From Branchiostoma floridae (taxonomy: Eukaryota; Chordata; Leptocardii; Amphioxiformes; Branchiostomatidae): DNA of 64,000 nt. The stretch lies in assembly GCF_000003815.2 (NCBI RefSeq), contig NC_049988.1, positions 7,366,382-7,430,381 of the forward strand, read 5' to 3'. Shown here one piece after another: positions 39,798 to 52,590 of this stretch (the first letter of the stretch is position 1; the number at the start of each line of letters is the position of its first letter). A program made the position numbers and the translations under genes. The notes under the pieces were generated by a model. The model did not search any database. It had not been told where the DNA came from and saw nothing but the letters and a program-made list of their open reading frames with translations.

Positions 39798-40689
39798 TCG
39801 ATATTGGGCCCCCAAGTATGTGAACTCGGTACTGCAGCAGAACTTCCATTTTTGTATCTTTTGACCTGGACATGCTACGGTCTTAATTTTTTGGTGGCAG
39901 GTAACTTGTGATGTAAGAAAGAAGTGTTGTATGTTTGGGCCCCTAGCACTTTCTCCGGAACTGCAGGGGCGTTTTTGTCACGATCTTCCAAAGTGCATGA
40001 TATTTAGTATGCACGTATCTGGAGTTACCTGGTCGCAAACTATACTCCTCGGACCTGCATATATACGCACGTGTGAATCCACGTTATTATCAACGTGCTG
40101 TCGTAATATTGCCGAAAGGGCATAGATTCTGCACAGAAGCCAACACAGACCACCCTTTCATAACTACAAGAAGAACATCGCTTCAGGCTAGCACTGCCCT
40201 AGTTTTAATTCCTGGAATTTGTAAGTTAACATCTAAAAACGATGCTGAGATGGTGTTTAAGATGGGCACTGACCTGTGCACGCTCGCCTAGAGCAATGTG
40301 TACTGTGTACTGTGTGTAACGTGTGTAGTGTACCTTTCTAGTTCTGTATGCAACAATCCAGGGGTGGACTTACTAGTGCGCTGATGAACAATCATGCATG
40401 TCAAGCCAGCAACGTAGAATTACAAGCCAAGAAAATTGCAGAGAAATCCAAAACGTACGTAAGGTGAATATCTTGTGGTTTCCGAAACTCCGCCCCTTCC
40501 ACTCAGTGTTTTATTTTTGCTGTCAAACGGCTGTAAATCCAATTTTTTTTTTAGAAATTGGTCAAAACATCCAATTAACAAGCTATCAATCAACTTTATT
40601 ACTTAATGTACACTGAAGGGTGCACAAAAGAGGTAGATGTAAACAACTGCAACAGGTATGAAGAACGTGGGTGAGTGAGCTATCCCTTT

Positions 40690-40895
40690 GTTTAATTTTT
40701 CTTCTCTCATTCTTTCTCTTAGTTTCCATTCTATCTCTCCCTCTTTCTTTCTTTTCTTTCTTTCTTCCTTTGTTTTTCTTACTTTCTCCCTTTCTCTCTC
40801 TCTCTCACTCTTTCTTTCTTCGTTCTTACTCTCTTTCTCCCTTTTCCTTGTCCTTTCTCTCTATCTGTCTTTTTTCTTCATCTTTCTTCCCCCGA
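40690..40895. repeat. CT/CTTT-rich polypyrimidine tract
   Basis: Degenerate CTTT and CTCT repeats on the plus strand. Confidence 0.9.
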
Positions 40896-42328
40896 GCGAA
40901 GAAATAATGTACGATTCACACGAAGCACTTTTCGCCCTCGAGACCGCGTACGTTCTTTGTGTAATCAAATAACTACCGGTCGACCCTATATAGATTAACA
41001 TCAGAGGTTGCGGACACGCCAACATCTCTCTTGATATCATCGCCAAAATGCACTTAACCGAAGCCGACCCCGGCTCGAAAGCTTGTAATTGAATGATGGT
41101 ATATCAATGCAACTGCGGAAGCTGCTTGAAAGGTTCAAGGGGTCTGGAGGTATCGTATTTTGCTGTAAAGTACAGGAGACGAGTGTAAAAGGAAATGCAA
41201 AGAAGATGAAGTTGATAAACTGAAATGAGAGCACCACATTTTGCCTACAAGTGTGTGAAAAGAAAAGAAAAATGGGGGATATTTCCAAACGTTTGAAATA
41301 TTTCCGAATCTACCTTCCGAGAAAAGCATGTTCAAGCGTAGATCTATCATAGTTTGGAATAAGGATTTCTTTTTTTAGTACAATGTAACGTCAATCAAAC
41401 TTTCTGACGTGATTGGTCATCAGTGTTGATCCTGAAGAAAAATTTGATCCGTGTAGTTCCCTTTGTGTTGGAATATGATTCTGTTTTATCATTTTCACTT
41501 TTCTATAATTTTAGACACAAAATTGTATTCTTGTATGTCCCGTCGCGAGTTGTAAATTGAATAAAAGTGAATCCCTTTACAAATTTCGCCTCCCACCGAT
41601 ATCGTTATGCTCAAGGAAGATTGAATCAGGTTGGAGCCTTCTTCTTGTAACCCGTCATTTTATGTCGTAATTGATACGCGAGTTTATAAATGGCACAAAT
41701 GGTCGTTAAATGGATTCCAATTTAGCTCCCCGAACCCCATAATGACCCCCTGGATCCGATTAATCCCCCGGCTAACGACGTCAGGGCGCCAACGGGCGCC
41801 ACAACGAGGCTCTAGGGTGCCCCTTTGGCGACAATTTGGGGACGGTACGTTTTATATCACGCATTGATGTGCAGATGAGAGCGGCGCCAGGCCAATAGAC
41901 AAGGCGACTTGGAGGCGGTTTTCATCAAGCAGATGTTGTACGATCGTAAAATCTAAGATGACTAACTGTCTGAAAGGGAAGCAGTCGAAAAATTCACGAT
42001 TTATTCTTGTATTAAAGATGCCTGAAAAGAAACATCTATTTATACAAAACGTTATTGGTTTTATACATTGCGCGTATGAAGTCGTGTCGTGGTTGCGGCC
42101 CTAAATGAAGTGACTAGACAAGAAAGAGTTTGTAGAAACCTTGGTAGAAACTGATAGAAATTATGATTCTCCAAGCAGATTTCATCAAGTAGGATTCGCC
42201 TTTAACTTAGTGTTTTAGCTGTATTTCAAGGCACTGCCGCCGTTTAGAGCACTGAAACCAATTGCAATCTCCATCAATAGTTATTAATAGGAGATATGAC
42301 TACCAGACTATACAGGTATCTTTGTAAA

Positions 42329-42358
42329 ACCAAGGAGGTTAAAAAAACCCTCCTTGGT
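42329..42358. repeat. ACCAAGGAGGTT hairpin, copy 3
   Basis: ACCAAGGAGGTT and AACCCTCCTTGGT pair around an A-rich loop. Confidence 0.6.
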
Positions 42359-42405
42359 AAAACAAAGTAGGTTGAAAATAGAGTCGGTATGCAATCTAAT
42401 TTTTA

Positions 42406-42568
42406 GGTTTCAATGTCCTTGGTTTATTCTTGAAGGATTCACAGGAAATTAATCTTCAAGCTTTTAAGCTCACTGAAGATACTAAGAAGTGCATTGAGGG
42501 TCAAATACGTAGACAATTACAACGTTACAACTGGGTTTCCCTTAATTTTCGTCGCGACTTCGTAACGA
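42406..42568. repeat. Duplicated segment, copy 2 (partner 38915-39090)
   Basis: Direct, diverged copy of the segment 3.5 kb upstream. It ends just before the GC-rich promoter region. Confidence 0.8.
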
Positions 42569-42638
42569 AATCGTCCTTTCCCCGCGGCGCACAGCTGCGA
42601 GTCAGACACGCATGTTGCTCTTACGACCCACCCTGTGA

Positions 42639-42645
42639 TATATAA
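42639..42645 (+). promoter_or_regulatory. TATA box in a CpG-rich region
   Basis: TATATAA in a GC/CpG-rich stretch of about 42.55-43.1 kb. A start near 42670 would give the first exon described next. Confidence 0.5.
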
Positions 42646-42669
42646 CGGTTTGTCCCGATGGCCTTTGGC

Positions 42670-42824
42670 CGACCGCTGTGCAGCGATCCGTGGTGCAGAG
42701 GGCAACGGGAGAAAGCTGCGGTTTCAGCGGGGTTTTCTCCGCGCTTTTCTGGGGGTGTGCCTCCGTGCAGACGCCGGGAATCTTGCAGCAGGACATCGGG
42801 CGGTGCAGCCCGCACGCGTTTCAG
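42670..42824 (+). other. Probable non-coding first exon
   Basis: GC-rich sequence ending CGCGTTTCAG|GTAAGT, a perfect donor at 42825. It could be the first exon of the gene coding from 62846, with an intron of about 19 kb. The link is inference. Confidence 0.4.
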
Positions 42825-43576
42825 GTAAGTTGGCCGCTGTAACCGCTCGGGAGGGTGCAATGTTTGGGTCCGATCTAGCGGTGTGTGTGGCTCGGCGATT
42901 TCTGCATGCCCCGATGGGCAGCTAGCGCAGTGTGTGCAGGGCTGGAAAACTACGCACACCCCTCGCCAACTTTCCAAACCAGCCACCCTCCTTCCCAACT
43001 TTGCCCTACCTCCTTAAGCAACTCTTGCAGCCCTTAAGAAAATCCCCTGAAACTTCGGCACGTTTCGAATCTCCTGTCGCCAGAAGTTTACAGTGGGGTG
43101 ATGACGTCATATGTAAACGACGGGCTGTCCGAAATGTTGACCATCACTTGTGTTGTCCCTTCTACAGATGTTGAACCCAGATAAAGGATTGCGCGGCATG
43201 ACCGCCTCTCTTCTACTTCCAGCTACACTTCTACGCTTTTAAGAGAAATGTTACAAAGATTCTACACTAAACGATTTTACGAACTATTAAAAACAGCGCC
43301 CTACGTGCAATATTTCAAAGCAGATCAATGATTAAATTTCCGGGGTGATTTTTTTGTTGATGTAGCAAAGGTTGGTCCCAAAACCTAGCGGTGTAGTCAG
43401 CCCTCTAGAACGAATACTTCTGTCACCAAGTATTGTCTGTATGTCACCTCTATGACCTGTTGCTCACGTGAACGCGTGCACGTAGCGAGCCGGCGGGTGC
43501 AGTGGGACCAGGGCCCGCAGGACTCACCCTTGACACCTGCTTGCAGCTGTAACTTTTCCCGCAGCCACGCCCATGT

Positions 43577-44250
43577 AGTCACGTTTACATGGGCACCTGC
43601 AACTTGGCTACTTTTCCGGATACTTTCCCCCTTTTCTTCTCCTTTTTTTGTAAGGATAGGTGGAACTGTCTTGCCATTTATGTGACTTTGGCATGCATAG
43701 GAATGTGTTTGACAAAGTTTTTTCACGGCCTTCACATGTAACGTTAGTTATGTTCACATATGGGCACCTACAACATCATGGATACTTTTCCTTTTCCTTC
43801 TTTCACTATTTTTGTAAGGATTGGTGGAATTGTGTTGCCATTTATGTGACTTTGGCATAGGAAAATGTTTGACCAAGTTTTGCAGCTTTTGTAACTTTTT
43901 CACGGCCTTCACATAGTAATGTTCACAGAGGCACCAGCAGTTTGGTTTCTTTTTCCATCTCCTTCTTTTTCTTGTTTTGTAAGAATTGGAGGAATTGTTT
44001 GCCATTTGTGTGTGTTAGCATAGGAAAATGTTTGATAAAGTTTTGCAAAGAAAAAAAAATGTAGCTATAACTTTTTAACGGCTAGCACATATACATGTAG
44101 CTATGTTCACATATGGGCACCTGCAAACTTGACAACTGGAAGAAATTTTAGATGATTCTTTCCTCTGCTTTCTTTGACTACTTTGTAGGGATAGGTGGAA
44201 TTGTTTGAGTATCTATGTGACTGTTGACTTTGGAGTTGCAGACTTTGATG
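43577..44250. repeat. Four diverged tandem units of about 175-185 bp
   Basis: GGGCACCTGCAAC-like, TTTGTAAGGATAGGTGGAA-like, GCCATTTATGTGACTTTGGC-like and CACGGCCTTCACAT-like blocks recur from about 43588, 43765, 43930 and 44115. Confidence 0.8.
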
Positions 44251-47200
44251 TTGAATTGCTCTAGAGTCTTAAGTTTTGCAAGGAAACAAACTGTTCCCAG
44301 GTAGAAAGAAAGATTTAGGAATATTTGGGTTTAGATTAAAACATTTGATCATTCTTATACAGTGTAATCATCTTGCATTGTATGATATCATAGATAGAAT
44401 GAATTGATATCTTATGGAAGTTATGGTAGAGTTTGGCATATTGCTGAATAAGTTTTGAAGAAGATTTGCTGACATGCTTTTCAATTTCATTTTTTGTGGT
44501 ACCATTCCTTATCATGTGGCCTTTTTGTCCATTCTATTAAACAGATAATCAATGTATATATCCTAAGGCTGGCATATTGAGCAATAATAAAAAATTACAT
44601 TAAATATTAGTTACTGTAATTTTGTTGCGGCCTTCTATCGTACAATGAAAATGTACAATGTCTAGAACGAATGTAAACACTGTGAATAACTTTGATCAAA
44701 GTATGCATTTGAAACTTCTGTGCAGCTTTCTTGTTACATGCAGTCCTGTCAGTAACATTGTTAGCAGTAGAAAGTGCTAAGTGTTGTTTAGTGTTAAGAC
44801 CTGGAGGATTGAGTTTCTGACCTTTGACCTAAATCCCATCCTTCTAGAGAAATCAAATCTGTCAAACTTTTTTGACCTTGAGGAAATAGATTTTCAAGTC
44901 AATCACCTTGGATAACAAAGGCAAAATGTTTTTTTTTCAATGTCTTTATATGCATAAGAAATAACAAAAGTAAAATTCTACCCTTTATCATTGAAAAAAT
45001 ATTTTAGAATTCTAATTTTGTTAGTTTAACCATAGCTCAAACAGGCATACTAAAAAATTACTATATTATTAGTTGGTAATTTTACGTATATTAGTTGTTA
45101 ATTCATCGCTTACACATTAACGATGAAGACAGAATTGCATTTTACAGCTGCATGCAAAATAGACTTAGGTCATACACGTTCGACCCACCAGAGAAATGTT
45201 GCTGATTAGCAACCATAAAGAATAAAGCAACTCTTGGTTGGAAAGATTGACAAATCTTGACAAAGTTTGGCTGAAATTCTAGGTTGAGTTCTCCAAAGCC
45301 ACAATGTTTAGGCTCTAAACGGTGTCCAAAAGTTAACGTTTTGTGTCAATGCCCTCTATCCAGTGCTTGTGTTGTGTTGCTTTTCTTGTTGCCTGTATAG
45401 AAATGTGGGTTACCACAAGGGGTGTTCCCAAGAACAAGGCTATCGCCCCATATCGCTCTTCACGGCACAAGGCACCTTTGATAGGTACATTGACAAATGG
45501 ACGTTTGAAAGGGGAGATTGAGTTGCGGTGGAAACAGCGGCCGAGGGCTTTTGTTCTGCGGGGCCTTCAGCTTAGCTTGCATTAGCTTTGTGGTCGGGGG
45601 ACAAAAGCCACGTTGTACATTGACTGCTTTGTGTATATTGGGACATCGGATCATAAGCTGCAGCTAAGCTTTCAAGGATTGACGTCAAAGGGAGTTCGAG
45701 TTGCACTGCCTAGAGCAAGGGGCAGAAGTTTTTTAGGGTCAAGCAGGTTGCCATTCGTACCCAGGGTCGAACAGGACTTGTTTGAATTGACTTTTACACC
45801 AGGTAAGCTTTGCGTATGTCAGGTATGTGTCATTGACCCCAGAAGTGGTGGGAGAGAAGACACGGTGCGTTGCGCCGGAGCATTGTACAGCAGCGCATAA
45901 TGGTGACAGACAGATCCCAGGGCTTTGTGAACGTACCCTACTTTCTCTCTCCCCCATTGTTGTGGTTTTCTATTGTGCTGTCTCTCCAGGATTTAGTATG
46001 CCCCTGGGGATAATGCTGTCAGCAGAAGTCTTCTACCAATTTGATTTTGTGCCTAGTAGGAAAGCCAGCCTGCAGAATCAGGCCAAAACCCATTATGTTT
46101 GAAGGCAGTTTGCCAACTGGGATGGATTTTATGGATGACATCCATCAAGACCTATTGAGTATTGTTGATGCAAAACTGTAAATACTTGAACTGCATATAA
46201 TTAAATCTTGTGAATGCCACTGATTGGATAGAACTAGTGGTTATGTAACCAGATTATGTAATGCTGGTTTCTGATTGGTTGAAACTTAATGATTCTAGTT
46301 AATGCACATTAATGATTGGCTGAGACCAAAAGTGAAGCCTTTATTTACAACAAGCAGGTTATATGCACTCATCATTTTTAAAGGAGCTATTTGAAGGATA
46401 AGTATTTGATTTTCACTTGCAATTTATTTTGTTGCTCTGTTTTAGCTGATTGGAATGCAGTTAGAAAATTCACCTGTCATAATTAGTCATGGCTTTAGCA
46501 CTGTAATTCTTGAAAATTTTCATTGTGGCTTTATCAAAACTGATGTTGCCAATTTTTGCTTTGACCAATTCTTACAGTCACTTTTAGAACCTCCAGTGTT
46601 TGCATTACTGTACAGTATGCAACTACAGTGCCGTCGTAAACTTAAAGCCACAAATGAACAGTACATTTTGTCCTTACTAAGTTACAGCGAAGTTAAATCA
46701 CGGAGAACATATAGGCATTTTACAGTACCGCAAAGGCCAATTTTCTTCAGCTCAATTTATGGTTGGCCAGGTTCTTTGTGGGTTGGCATAAGAACGTGAG
46801 GTTATAGTGTGCCAAATTGTTTGCTATGCTCTGTACCACAGAGAGGTCAAGGGTGCAAATTTGTCAGGTGTAGTGACAGCCTTCTCTGGTTACTCAGGAG
46901 CGAAGGACTGTACCATAACAAATGGCGAGGAGGGGTGATCAGAAAATGGACGGAATTCAGGGAAGCCTGTTGTAGATTTTCCTGTAGATGTTGGCCCCAG
47001 AGCCATGAGTTGGCCTGTGTAGGTCCTGGAAACAGTCTGACATCCAGGCTAATATTATAATATAAGTAATAACTACAGAATTGTTTCAACCTCGAATAAC
47101 CCCTTCCTTCTACGGTAAAACTAGCTGAATTTACAGTAATTTATGGAATCATTCACCCCAGAAGTTTTAACTGACCTTTCCAGGATATCAGTGTCTGTGA

Positions 47201-48540
47201 AAAGTTTCTGCTTGGGGCAAAACGTGGCTTTTGTGATAACCCATTAAAATGGGCCAAACCATTCACTATAGTAGGAGGAGGGGTAAGAAAGGGAAAGTCC
47301 AGAAGTTATATAAATGGTGTTCAGTTTCATGCCATTTTTTTCTTTGAAAGGTCAAACATGTACTGGAAACAATGTCTAAATGTCAGAGCAATTGGTTTAG
47401 GAAGTGACTGCATTTTTGAAGAAAATACAGTGGTACGAGGGCCCAGCAATGGTAAAAAGCCTAGCACAGATATCATTTTTCATTTTCACAAATTTGAATT
47501 CAAAGGAATGATTTGACAGTCATAAAATAGAAGCTATAAAAACAGAGACAATGATTGAAGGCCCAATAAGGTATCTGTATTTTGTAACTTCTGTTTTAAG
47601 ACTGTCTATTGCTATTAGGCTATGGTTTTCTATGAGCTTCACATTGTACTTGTAATTGTTTACATTGCTGATTTCCTTTATGAGCATAATATACACTGAT
47701 TATTTTGTCCTCCAATTTTTCTCATCCTCCATTCTCTTGAGCAGTCCCTTTGGCACACTTCCAGTAGTACCAGTGGAATAGAGACTCTCATCAGCATGAC
47801 CAAAAGCCTAAATATTTAGGCTTTCAGTACCTATAAACAGAGGGGTGTTGGTATAAAACACTAGAGAACTGTGAGAATGGGTTGGCTTGGCATGGGGTAG
47901 ACTGGTGGTTTCGTGGGCTGGCGTTTGATTGACATGGCTGTCACCTTGAACCTTGGATGTTGAAATTTACTAGCCGGCAGCTAAGGTAAAGAATTGTAAA
48001 GAATTTGTTGAGTAAATGGGATATTTGCCACATCCAATTAGATTAACTACATGTAATATATACTAGAATGTAATTTGTTTTACTGGCATTGATTGATTGA
48101 TAGGTTGGTTGCTTGGCTGACTGGTAGGTTTGTCGGCTGGGTCAGTTTTGGTCGTAACTTGTTTTATGGTTAATTACTTAGTTTGCTGACTTGTTGTTTG
48201 GTTAATTGGTTAATTTGCATGGCTCTAATCATTTGCTTGTAGTTGGTAGGCCTTGGCCTATTGAGATAGAGGTGATAGTATTATTTGGGTAAGAAGATTT
48301 GAAAGAAACTGTATCCTGGTTAGGAAATTCCATCTTGGCAGAGCTACCAAGTAGGTTTATAGTATGTTTTTCCAATGCAGGTAAGATTGGACATGAAAAC
48401 TTAAAAGTCAGCTTTATTTCAGACCTAGGAGGATATAGTAGTCCTACTGTTAACACTAAGTTCACCTTTGTCTGTTTTGGGGGATATCAAGATCAACGGA
48501 CAGTGTTTTCATATCCAAAATGTCGCAGTTTGAAATCACT
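44251..48540. other. Long non-coding stretch, no gene seen
   Basis: AT-rich with no convincing exon or RNA. A GC-richer island at about 45450-45800 contains no supported frame. Short related fragments (ACTACAGAATTGTTTCAA at 47074) match pieces at 1308 and 1730. Confidence 0.5.
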
Positions 48541-48549
48541 GTCCATCGT

Positions 48550-48666
48550 TAGACTCCGTTGCAGTCTTCGGAGGCGACGTGATAGCGAGTTTTGGAGAGA
48601 CAGGAAACTCGCTATCAACCCCCCCCCTAAAAAACGGCCCCGTTCCGAAGACTGCAACGGAGTCTA
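48550..48666. mobile_element. Small foldback element, TAGACTCC ends, 9-bp target duplication GTCCATCGT
   Basis: Perfect 23-bp terminal inverted repeats (48550-48572, 48644-48666) plus a perfect inner 13-bp pair (TGATAGCGAGTTT and its complement). GTCCATCGT at 48541-48549 and 48667-48675. The 9-bp duplication fits Mutator-like elements. Confidence 0.9.
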
Positions 48667-49003
48667 GTCCATCGTCTTGTCATCCCTAAATTCCCGATTC
48701 TAAATAATACAATGGATATAGGTTAACCCTCGGATAAAGGTAAACTAGCGTTACCACCTTGATCAGATTGAGAGGATGGAGAAGCAGGCTGAATAAAAAT
48801 TCTAACTGGAAGCTATGTGACTCCATTGCCTACCCCCTAAAAAAGTCTAGGGTCGGCAGGTTTTTCTAAGGGGAAACACAATATTTTTTTTCCTCGGCCA
48901 AAGGATGACACTCCACTGCTTTGTTTTATTTCTTTTCTTGTAGGTTATCTACAGTTGATCTCGTTGACCTACTTGTCACATAGGATCCTGACAACTCTAT
49001 TTC

Positions 49004-49350
49004 AAAAGAACAATGAGAGAACACCTCAACCTGTCACTCAATATGCTCTCCTAGGTCAATGACCTTAGGGTCTTATAGGGGTGTATGAGTTGTAGATTTG
49101 TGTAAACGAGACCAGAGGGTCTTGTGGGGGATTTCAACACTACATACAGCATTGTTGTCAGACAGAATACAGATGGACAAAAGAACAATGGAGAGAATAC
49201 CTCAACCTGTCACTCAATATGCTCTCTTAGGACAATGCCCTTAATTAGGATCTTAAAGGGGTTTATAAGTAGTAGATTTTTGTAAAAGAGACTAGAGGGT
49301 CTTGTGGGGAATTTCAACACTACATACAGCATAATTGTTGAAGAAATACA
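49004..49350. repeat. Two tandem units of about 175 bp
   Basis: AAAAGAACAATG-GAGAGAA, CTCAACCTGTCACTCAATAT, GAGGGTCTTGTGGGG and TTTCAACACTACATACAGCA recur with a spacing of about 175 bases. Confidence 0.85.
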
Positions 49351-49906
49351 GGGTGGTAAAAGACCAAAAGATATACAAGTCAGGAATATAAAAGAAGTTT
49401 AGGATCTGGGCTCTCTATTGTTTTCTCTGTTGTTTTTGACATATTTTTAAGACTGTGCTGTGGTAATGAAAATACAAAGATAAAGTTAATTAAACAAAGT
49501 TTTTTTCAACTCCATTCTTCTTCTGGAATGTGAAGTTGATATAACAGGTATTAAACAGTGTTCTTTAGACTTGCAAATATTTTCAGAGTCAGTAGACTAA
49601 AGCAAAATTGTTGACACTACATTCTGCTCTTGCATTGTTGACATTCCTTGGCAAAATTTCTTGACCTTAATAGTAAATGACTTCTTTTGTTATTTGACAA
49701 TGGCAGTGACAGGTTAGCATAGTGCTCTTATTTATTACCTGTCAATCATGTTGGGTTTACTGTAAATGCCTTTGAATTTGCTGGGATTTAATTTTGTGTT
49801 ATCTCAATATGGAGAAAATCGTCCAGGAGTTTTTAAGGTTGAAGCAATGGGATACGTGGGCAAAAGACATGATAACATTAACAAGCATTTTTGCGTGGTT
49901 TTAACA

Positions 49907-50086
49907 TAGTCTCCAAGCAGACCCTATGATGCCTTAGAAATAGTATCAAAGCTGGCCAGGGACTTAGTATAGCGGCACCAGGTGCCCGTTTGACTCCCTT
50001 AGCCAGCTATCCCCCTTTGGCCGGCTATACTCCTTTGCCAGCTTTGATACTATCTCTAAGGCACCGTTGGGTCTGCTTGGAGACTA
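49907..50086. mobile_element. Foldback element, TAGTCTCCAAGCAG ends, 9-bp target duplication GTTTTAACA
   Basis: Terminal inverted repeats of about 66 bases (TAGTCTCCAAGCAGACCC at both ends, with ATAGTATCAAAGCTGG). GTTTTAACA at 49898-49906 and 50087-50095. The 9-bp duplication fits Mutator-like MITEs. Confidence 0.9.
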
Positions 50087-50149
50087 GTTTTAACATAGCG
50101 TGGGATTGTGTGATGGAACTGCAGGGCTTTAGAACCCAGACCCTTAAGG

Positions 50150-50345
50150 TTTAACATGACTTTCCTCACTCCACTCTGGTGTAAAAATGGGTACCTGACT
50201 TCAGCTGGGAAGGTAAAAGGCGGTGGAAGGAGTAGGATGGGCTCTGCCTCCCAATACCGTACCCTAGACATAGTGGATAACAACCCACTGCCTCTAATAA
50301 TTATATATTAAGGCTATGGGACTACCTTTACCTTTACCTTTTTCA
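50150..50345 (+). mobile_element. SINE copy, plus orientation, (CTTTAC)n tail
   Basis: CTTTCCTCACTCC and TGTAAAAATGGGTACCTGAC are the reverse complement of blocks in the other SINEs. It ends in CTTTACCTTTACCTTT, a simple tail. Confidence 0.65.
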
Positions 50346-51427
50346 AACTTTGCAGTGACGAGGTTACACGCAAATTTTTCACATGCTGAAAACCTGTTCC
50401 CCTTGAATGGTAAAAACAATCAATCAGAACAGAAAGATGTATCTATATCTATACATTACGTCATTTGTTATGGCGATTGTTCTCAAAACAGACATTATTG
50501 CTTTCCACCTATGTATGGTATAAACATTTTTCTTTCAAGTTATGTTTTGAAAACATTGAGAGGAACTAATGAAAAAAGGAACACAAGTGTACTTTCTATT
50601 GTTTCCCATCTCCTTTTTGTATATAATTATAAAGCTTTATACCCTTGTTTTTACCTTTTACCTTTATATACAATATTGAAGCATTCTTGTGCTAGATTGC
50701 CTTGGTTTAAATCCAGTCAGGTAGGGTGTCCCCTCTTTGGATATGGAATGGTCCTGCGACCTTGCCACTGCGGTCTGTGGTTAGGTTGATTGACATTGAT
50801 GAACACGTTCTTTCAGTGGAAGCGATAAGCTTCGTTGAGCACAAGAAGACCGTCTCAGAGAGTGAGCGATGCGGAATTTTCTCCTGTTTGCCGTGTATTC
50901 ATTGCAAACAAAGATGGCTTTGTCCTTAGATGAATGTATGAGGAGTGATGACAGCTGTTGTATTGTTTGCAGATCATCGTCCTGTGAAAAGTTTAAACCC
51001 ATCCTTATACTTGTTGATGGTAAGCCATATGGCTACCCTCAGGAAATAATGTCAAAGTCATTCACCAGTACAAAGCTCTAAACAATTAAGCAATTTTCAA
51101 GTTGAGTTAGTTGAGACATAGACCAGTGCTTCCATCACCAGACAATCCATAGTACTTTCAAATTGGTTTTCTAAAGATTTGAGCATTGCACAAGAAAATG
51201 GAGAGAAAGTGCACTTTATGTCTCCCACTTTGCACACTATAGGGGGTCTGCATGCTCTTTTCTGTAAGGCAGAAAAGTAGGGAAGATATTTTATTTAATG
51301 TAATTTGTTGTGAGGATTGGAAAATTTACCGTAAAACGTAGCCAGCACATTTCACTGTAAGTGTAAAATCTTAACGTAAAGCATTATCGAGCCTAAGAAT
51401 GTCCCAAAACCTGTAAGAAGAGGAGGG

Positions 51428-51683
51428 CTTATCTCCAAGCAGATCCTACGGTAGCATAAGATAGTATCAAAAGCTGGTAGAGGAGTGAAGCCGGCCCAGG
51501 AGTGTGTTTTGCTACATGGCAAATGAACACCTCTTGGCTGACTACATTCCTTGGCCTTAGGAGGGCAGCCTTCAAAGGTGCATTTTACACCTGTTTTGCC
51601 CTCCCTCCCCTTCACTCCCCTATCCAAATAAAGAAATAAAGAAAAACTTGAAAAAAAAACAAAGCTTAACCTCTGCTTGGAGT
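51428..51683. mobile_element. Degenerate CTCCAAGCAGA-family element
   Basis: The left end ATCTCCAAGCAGATCC-TACGG matches the 36736 element for about 50 bases. On the right, AACCTCTGCTTGGAGTAG supplies an inverted end. The interior is unrelated sequence. Confidence 0.55.
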
Positions 51684-52329
51684 AGCTTGAAGAGCAATTT
51701 ACTCCCAGGCGATTGAGTTGTCAGGTTGTGGTGCAGACACCTGTTTGATTTCTCACACGTTGTGGACATTGTGACAAGGTCAACCAGGTGAGGTCACCTT
51801 GCTTGAGGCAGAAAAGGTCACACAGATCATTAAAGAAGGCATGCTGAAGGTAAATGCACACTGAAGAACTCGGAAATATTACCTGGAACTACTGGATTTC
51901 TTGCAGCTTCAGCACTCTTTCAATTAGATCCTTTAGAAACAGATTGGACACTGATGTTCAACTCACTAGTGTTGCATGTCTTATTACTACAGATTTTGTT
52001 GTAATTAGATTTAGGAAACCACCAATGAGAACAAAGAATGACATGTAAGGAATGGTAAATCCCTTTGAGGTGAACATGTCAAAACCATCAGCATGTCATT
52101 AACCGCATGTGTGCCTTTAGGCTGAAATAGTGGTTATTGGTTATTGGTTGTTGGGTGGGCCGACTACTCACTCTTTGCAGCCAGCGGCTGAATTGCGAGG
52201 AGCTTACAATAGGCGGGGCTGAAATCGCAAGGGTCTGGAGCGAGCTGCCATTCGGCGCCACTCAGGTGACCTCAATACGACAGTAATTGTCCCAGGTGTG
52301 GCCAAGGTACTGTAGGTTTTGGACCACTC

Positions 52330-52590
52330 ACACCGCACCATCGCACGTGTGGCGGGTTCTTTAACGTGCCTGGGGTATGGCTCTCCCCAGACACGGGACC
52401 TCCATTTAACGTCCTATCCGAGGGACGGCCCTAGCCGAAGCTAGGTACTCATTTTCACCTGAGTAAAGTGAGGAAAGTCGTGTTAAGTGCCTTTCCCAAG
52501 GACACAAGATCGGTGACACGCAGCCAGATTCGAACCCGCAACCTCTCGGTCACGGGCCGAACACAATACCACTGTGCTACGCGGTCCCGC
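52330..52590 (-). mobile_element. tRNA-derived SINE, copy A
   Basis: The minus strand reads a tRNA-like head from 52590: GCGTAGCACAGTGGTA (A box) and GGTTGCGGGTTCGAATC (B box), then the body with CTTTACTCAGGTGAAAATGA and GGAGGTCCCGTGTC. Same family as 54985-55257. Confidence 0.8.

Noticed and set aside
39061-39873. Serine/phenylalanine-rich, Val-Cys and His-Thr frames
   Set aside because: Translations of the CTTT tract and (GT)n microsatellite.
42635-42925. 96-codon frame in the CpG-rich region
   Set aside because: It starts within the TATA box and runs across the strong donor at 42825; long frames are expected in GC-rich DNA.
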